Assembly (NCBI RefSeq): GCF_014268585.2
Contig: NZ_CP077092.1
Span: 3,038,001 to 3,102,000 of the forward strand
Source of the DNA: Pseudomonas iranensis
GTDB lineage: Bacteria; Pseudomonadota; Gammaproteobacteria; Pseudomonadales; Pseudomonadaceae
Direction of reading: 5' to 3'
Length of the DNA stretch: 64,000 bases
A model generated the notes under the pieces. That model did no database searches, had not been told where the DNA came from, and was given only the letters and a program-made list of their open reading frames with translations. Within the stretch, counting starts at the first letter, position 1. The number at the start of each line of letters is the position of its first letter. The translations under genes were made by a program, and so were the position numbers. Positions 62,238-64,000 of the stretch are shown here, one piece after another.

Positions 62238-63383
62238 ATGAAAATCGGAATACCTGCCGAGCGGCAGGCGCGCGAAAATCGCGTGGCGGCCACTCCGGAG
62301 TCTGTCAAAAAACTCATCACGCAAGGCCACACCGTAATAGTTGAAAAAGGCGCTGGCACTAAAGCAAGTTTTTTGGATGAAGCTTATGAAGCGGCTGGAG
62401 CAATTTTAAAAGATGCAGCTGATGCTTATTCAGCTGATATCGTCTTGAAAGTGCAAGCGCCAATGGCTGAAGAGTTTGAACTCATCAGAGCTGAATCTGT
62501 AATTTTGGGGATGCTCGATCCATTCGACCATGTGACTGCTGCTCGCATCGCAGCAAGCGGCGCCACTGGGTTCTCACTCGAATTGGCACCTCGTACCAGC
62601 CGAGCACAAAGTCTCGATGTGCTGTCGTCGCAGAGCAACATTGCTGGGTACAAGGCGATGATGATCGCGAGCAACCTGTATCAGCGCTTCGTGCCAATGC
62701 TGATGACAGCTGCCGGTACTGTGAAAGCTGCGCGCGTATTGGTGTTGGGTGCTGGTGTGGCTGGACTGCAAGCAATTGCAACAGCCAAACGTTTGGGGGC
62801 CGTGGTTGAGGCTTCGGACGTGCGGCCTGCGGTCAAGGAGCAGATCGAGTCACTGGGGGCAAAATTCTTAGATGTGCCTTTTGAGACAGATGAGGAGCGA
62901 GAGGCCGCGGAGGGGATGGGTGGCTACGCTCGCCCCATGCCGGCGACTTGGGTCAAGCGCCAGGCGGAACTGGTTCATACCAGGGCGGCTCAGGCAGACA
63001 TTGTTATAACTACTGCGCTCATTCCTGGGCGACCAGCACCCACACTGTTGTCGGTAGAGACCATCAAAGCTATGAAACCTGGATCGATCGTAGTTGATCT
63101 TGCTGCAGGCCGAGGCGCTGAGCATGAGGGTCGTAGAGGCGGTAACTGCCCGCTCACCTGTGAGCATGAAGTGGTAGAGCATTTTGGGGTGAAACTGGTC
63201 GGATTTTCAAACCTGGCATCCATGGTTGCAACCGACGCCTCCTCACTGTACGCACGAAATCTGTTGGAGTTCATTAAATTGATTACCAACTCTGGCGGTC
63301 AACTTGAAATCAATTTGGAAGACGACATCGTCAGCGCTACCTTGCTGTGCCAGTCCGGTCAGTTAAATAAAAAGTTTAATTAG
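62238..63383 (+). CDS. pntAA: NAD(P) transhydrogenase subunit alpha part 1 (PntAA)
   Basis: The NAD(H)-binding domain I of proton-translocating transhydrogenase, 381 residues from ATG 62238 (TGGAGT seven bases upstream). Motifs are MKIGIPAERQARENRVAATP, the Rossmann loop VLVLGAGVAGLQAIATAKRL (about residues 160-180), VVEASDVRPAVKEQIESLGA and RGGNCPLT. Before RGGNCPLT a ten-residue insertion (AGRGAEHEGR) is longer than I remember in the family. The separate pntAB gene follows after nine bases, the split-alpha arrangement of many Pseudomonas. The complex uses the proton gradient to make NADPH. Confidence 0.92.
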   Translation: MKIGIPAERQARENRVAATPESVKKLITQGHTVIVEKGAGTKASFLDEAYEAAGAILKDAADAYSADIVLKVQAPMAEEFELIRAESVILGMLDPFDHVTAARIAASGATGFSLELAPRTSRAQSLDVLSSQSNIAGYKAMMIASNLYQRFVPMLMTAAGTVKAARVLVLGAGVAGLQAIATAKRLGAVVEASDVRPAVKEQIESLGAKFLDVPFETDEEREAAEGMGGYARPMPATWVKRQAELVHTRAAQADIVITTALIPGRPAPTLLSVETIKAMKPGSIVVDLAAGRGAEHEGRRGGNCPLTCEHEVVEHFGVKLVGFSNLASMVATDASSLYARNLLEFIKLITNSGGQLEINLEDDIVSATLLCQSGQLNKKFN

Positions 63384-63392
63384 GGTGAACCT

Positions 63393-63704
63393 ATGTTGAG
63401 CCATGTGGTTATAAATCTCATTGTTTTCGTGTTGGCGATTTATGTGGGTTACCACGTCGTCTGGAATGTAACGCCCGCATTGCACACCCCACTGATGGCC
63501 GTAACCAATGCCATCTCTGCGATTGTAATCATTGGAGCAATGCTTGCTACGGCACTTACTACTGATCCATTGGCTCGGTACTTTGGTGGATTTGCGGTAT
63601 TTCTGGCTGCAGTCAATCTATTTGGCGGATTCTTGGTGACTCGCCGAATGCTAAGCATGTTTAAAAAGAAAGCTAAGCCAGACGCTGGCAAGGCGGGAGT
63701 CTGA
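63393..63704 (+). CDS. pntAB: NAD(P) transhydrogenase subunit alpha part 2 (PntAB)
   Basis: Membrane part of the alpha subunit: 103 residues with three helices (about 6-24, 35-55 and 62-82), including HTPLMAVTNAISAIVIIGAM, the conserved membrane sequence of this subunit, and FLAAVNLFGGFLVTRRMLSMF. It starts ten bases after pntAA and is followed three bases later by the pntB start, forming one operon. Confidence 0.92.
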   Translation: MLSHVVINLIVFVLAIYVGYHVVWNVTPALHTPLMAVTNAISAIVIIGAMLATALTTDPLARYFGGFAVFLAAVNLFGGFLVTRRMLSMFKKKAKPDAGKAGV

Positions 63705-63706
63705 TC

Positions 63707-64000
63707 ATGAGTCTCAATGTCGTTGCGTTGCTCTACCTAGTAGCGTCGGTACTTTTTATTCAAGCTCTGAAAGGCTTGTCATCACCAAGGTCTGCTCGTC
63801 TGGGCAACCTGTTCGGTATGTCCGGAATGCTGATCGCAATTCTGACTACTCTTGCTGTGATCCTTGATCATCCGAGGTCTGAAAGCTCATTGGAAGGGCT
63901 GGTCACCTTATTCGTCGCTTTACTGCTCGGTGCTTTAGTGGGGACTTATCTCTCGATTAAGGTCGAGATGACGAAAATGCCTGAGCTCGTAGCCGCCATG
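63707..64000 (+). CDS. pntB: NAD(P) transhydrogenase subunit beta (PntB), 3' end outside the window
   Basis: The first 98 codons only. They begin MSLNVVALLYLVASVLFIQA LKGLSSP, where the KGLS-P motif and the GMSGMLIAIL-type second helix are those of PntB. The NADP-binding domain III lies beyond the window. ATG 63707 starts three bases after the pntAB stop, so translation is coupled. Confidence 0.92.
   Translation, partial: MSLNVVALLYLVASVLFIQALKGLSSPRSARLGNLFGMSGMLIAILTTLAVILDHPRSESSLEGLVTLFVALLLGALVGTYLSIKVEMTKMPELVAAM

Noticed and set aside
1..64000. CRISPR arrays, tRNA/rRNA genes, integrase or transposase genes
   Set aside because: I looked for regularly spaced repeats, cloverleaf-like ends and recombinase motifs and saw none that I could support.

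Overview
The window reads as a stretch of Pseudomonas chromosome, probably fluorescens/putida-like. The evidence is an MvaT/MvaU-type H-NS protein, a UmuDC-SRAP SOS block, a DUF6555-like protein, a pntAA-pntAB-pntB start, many LysR/AraC/GlxA regulators and high-GC coding with low-GC islands. All family names come from reading motifs by eye; no search was run. I saw no tRNA, rRNA, CRISPR array, integrase or intact transposase.

Region 1 (1-18.7 kb) is a plasticity zone. It opens with small unknown genes and a TIR-domain protein, a probable NADase-type defence effector. Regulator/enzyme cassettes follow: AraC with RidA, LysR, phosphodiesterase, GrpB, DinB with LysR, azoreductase and GNAT opposite a MocR regulator, an AhpD-like protein and an SDR. 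Two stranded 3' ends of umuC (3.2-3.6 kb and 7.4-7.5 kb) lie upstream of an intact umuDC (15.6-17.3 kb). That operon shares a LexA box with a divergent SRAP gene, and a piece of a second SRAP gene lies on the opposite strand at 15.3 kb. A DUF2625-like pseudogene with four internal stops sits at 10.0-10.5 kb. An MvaT-like gene closes the block.

Region 2 (18.8-27.6 kb) has two GlxA/AraC regulators, two chemoreceptors with different sensor domains, an isochorismatase-like hydrolase and an exported metallo-beta-lactamase-fold protein.

Region 3 (27.8-43.4 kb) has a small catabolic operon (MHS transporter, 2-hydroxyacid dehydrogenase, RraA-like aldolase) opposite an unusual tandem IclR regulator. 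Then come a ycaC gene with a premature TGA, a DUF421 protein, an orphan receiver, a frameshifted CheB, a PHA-depolymerase-like hydrolase, a diguanylate cyclase, an RhtB exporter and azlCD with a LysR.

Region 4 (43.6-51.4 kb) has a candidate immune-type membrane protein, then two redox cassettes. One is VOC/SDR opposite a TetR with three related palindromes between them; the other is SDR/VOC/saccharopine-dehydrogenase-like opposite an AraC. An HxlR remnant and a frameshifted small gene follow.

Region 5 (51.6-58.1 kb) is a low-GC polymorphic-toxin locus. It has two consecutive Rhs/YD-repeat proteins, each with its own signal peptide, a C-terminal toxin module and a probable immunity gene. A 69-residue gene family occurs intact at 44.6 and 57.0 kb and truncated at 33.6 kb.

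Region 6 (58.4-64 kb) has a MarR/reductase operon with a clear operator, an acetolactate-synthase-like enzyme, and pntAA, pntAB and the start of pntB.

The number of broken genes (umuC ends, SRAP, DUF2625, ycaC, cheB, a DUF7693-like gene, HxlR) is the most striking global property. It fits repeated insertion and decay of accessory cassettes, although single-base lesions could also be sequencing errors.
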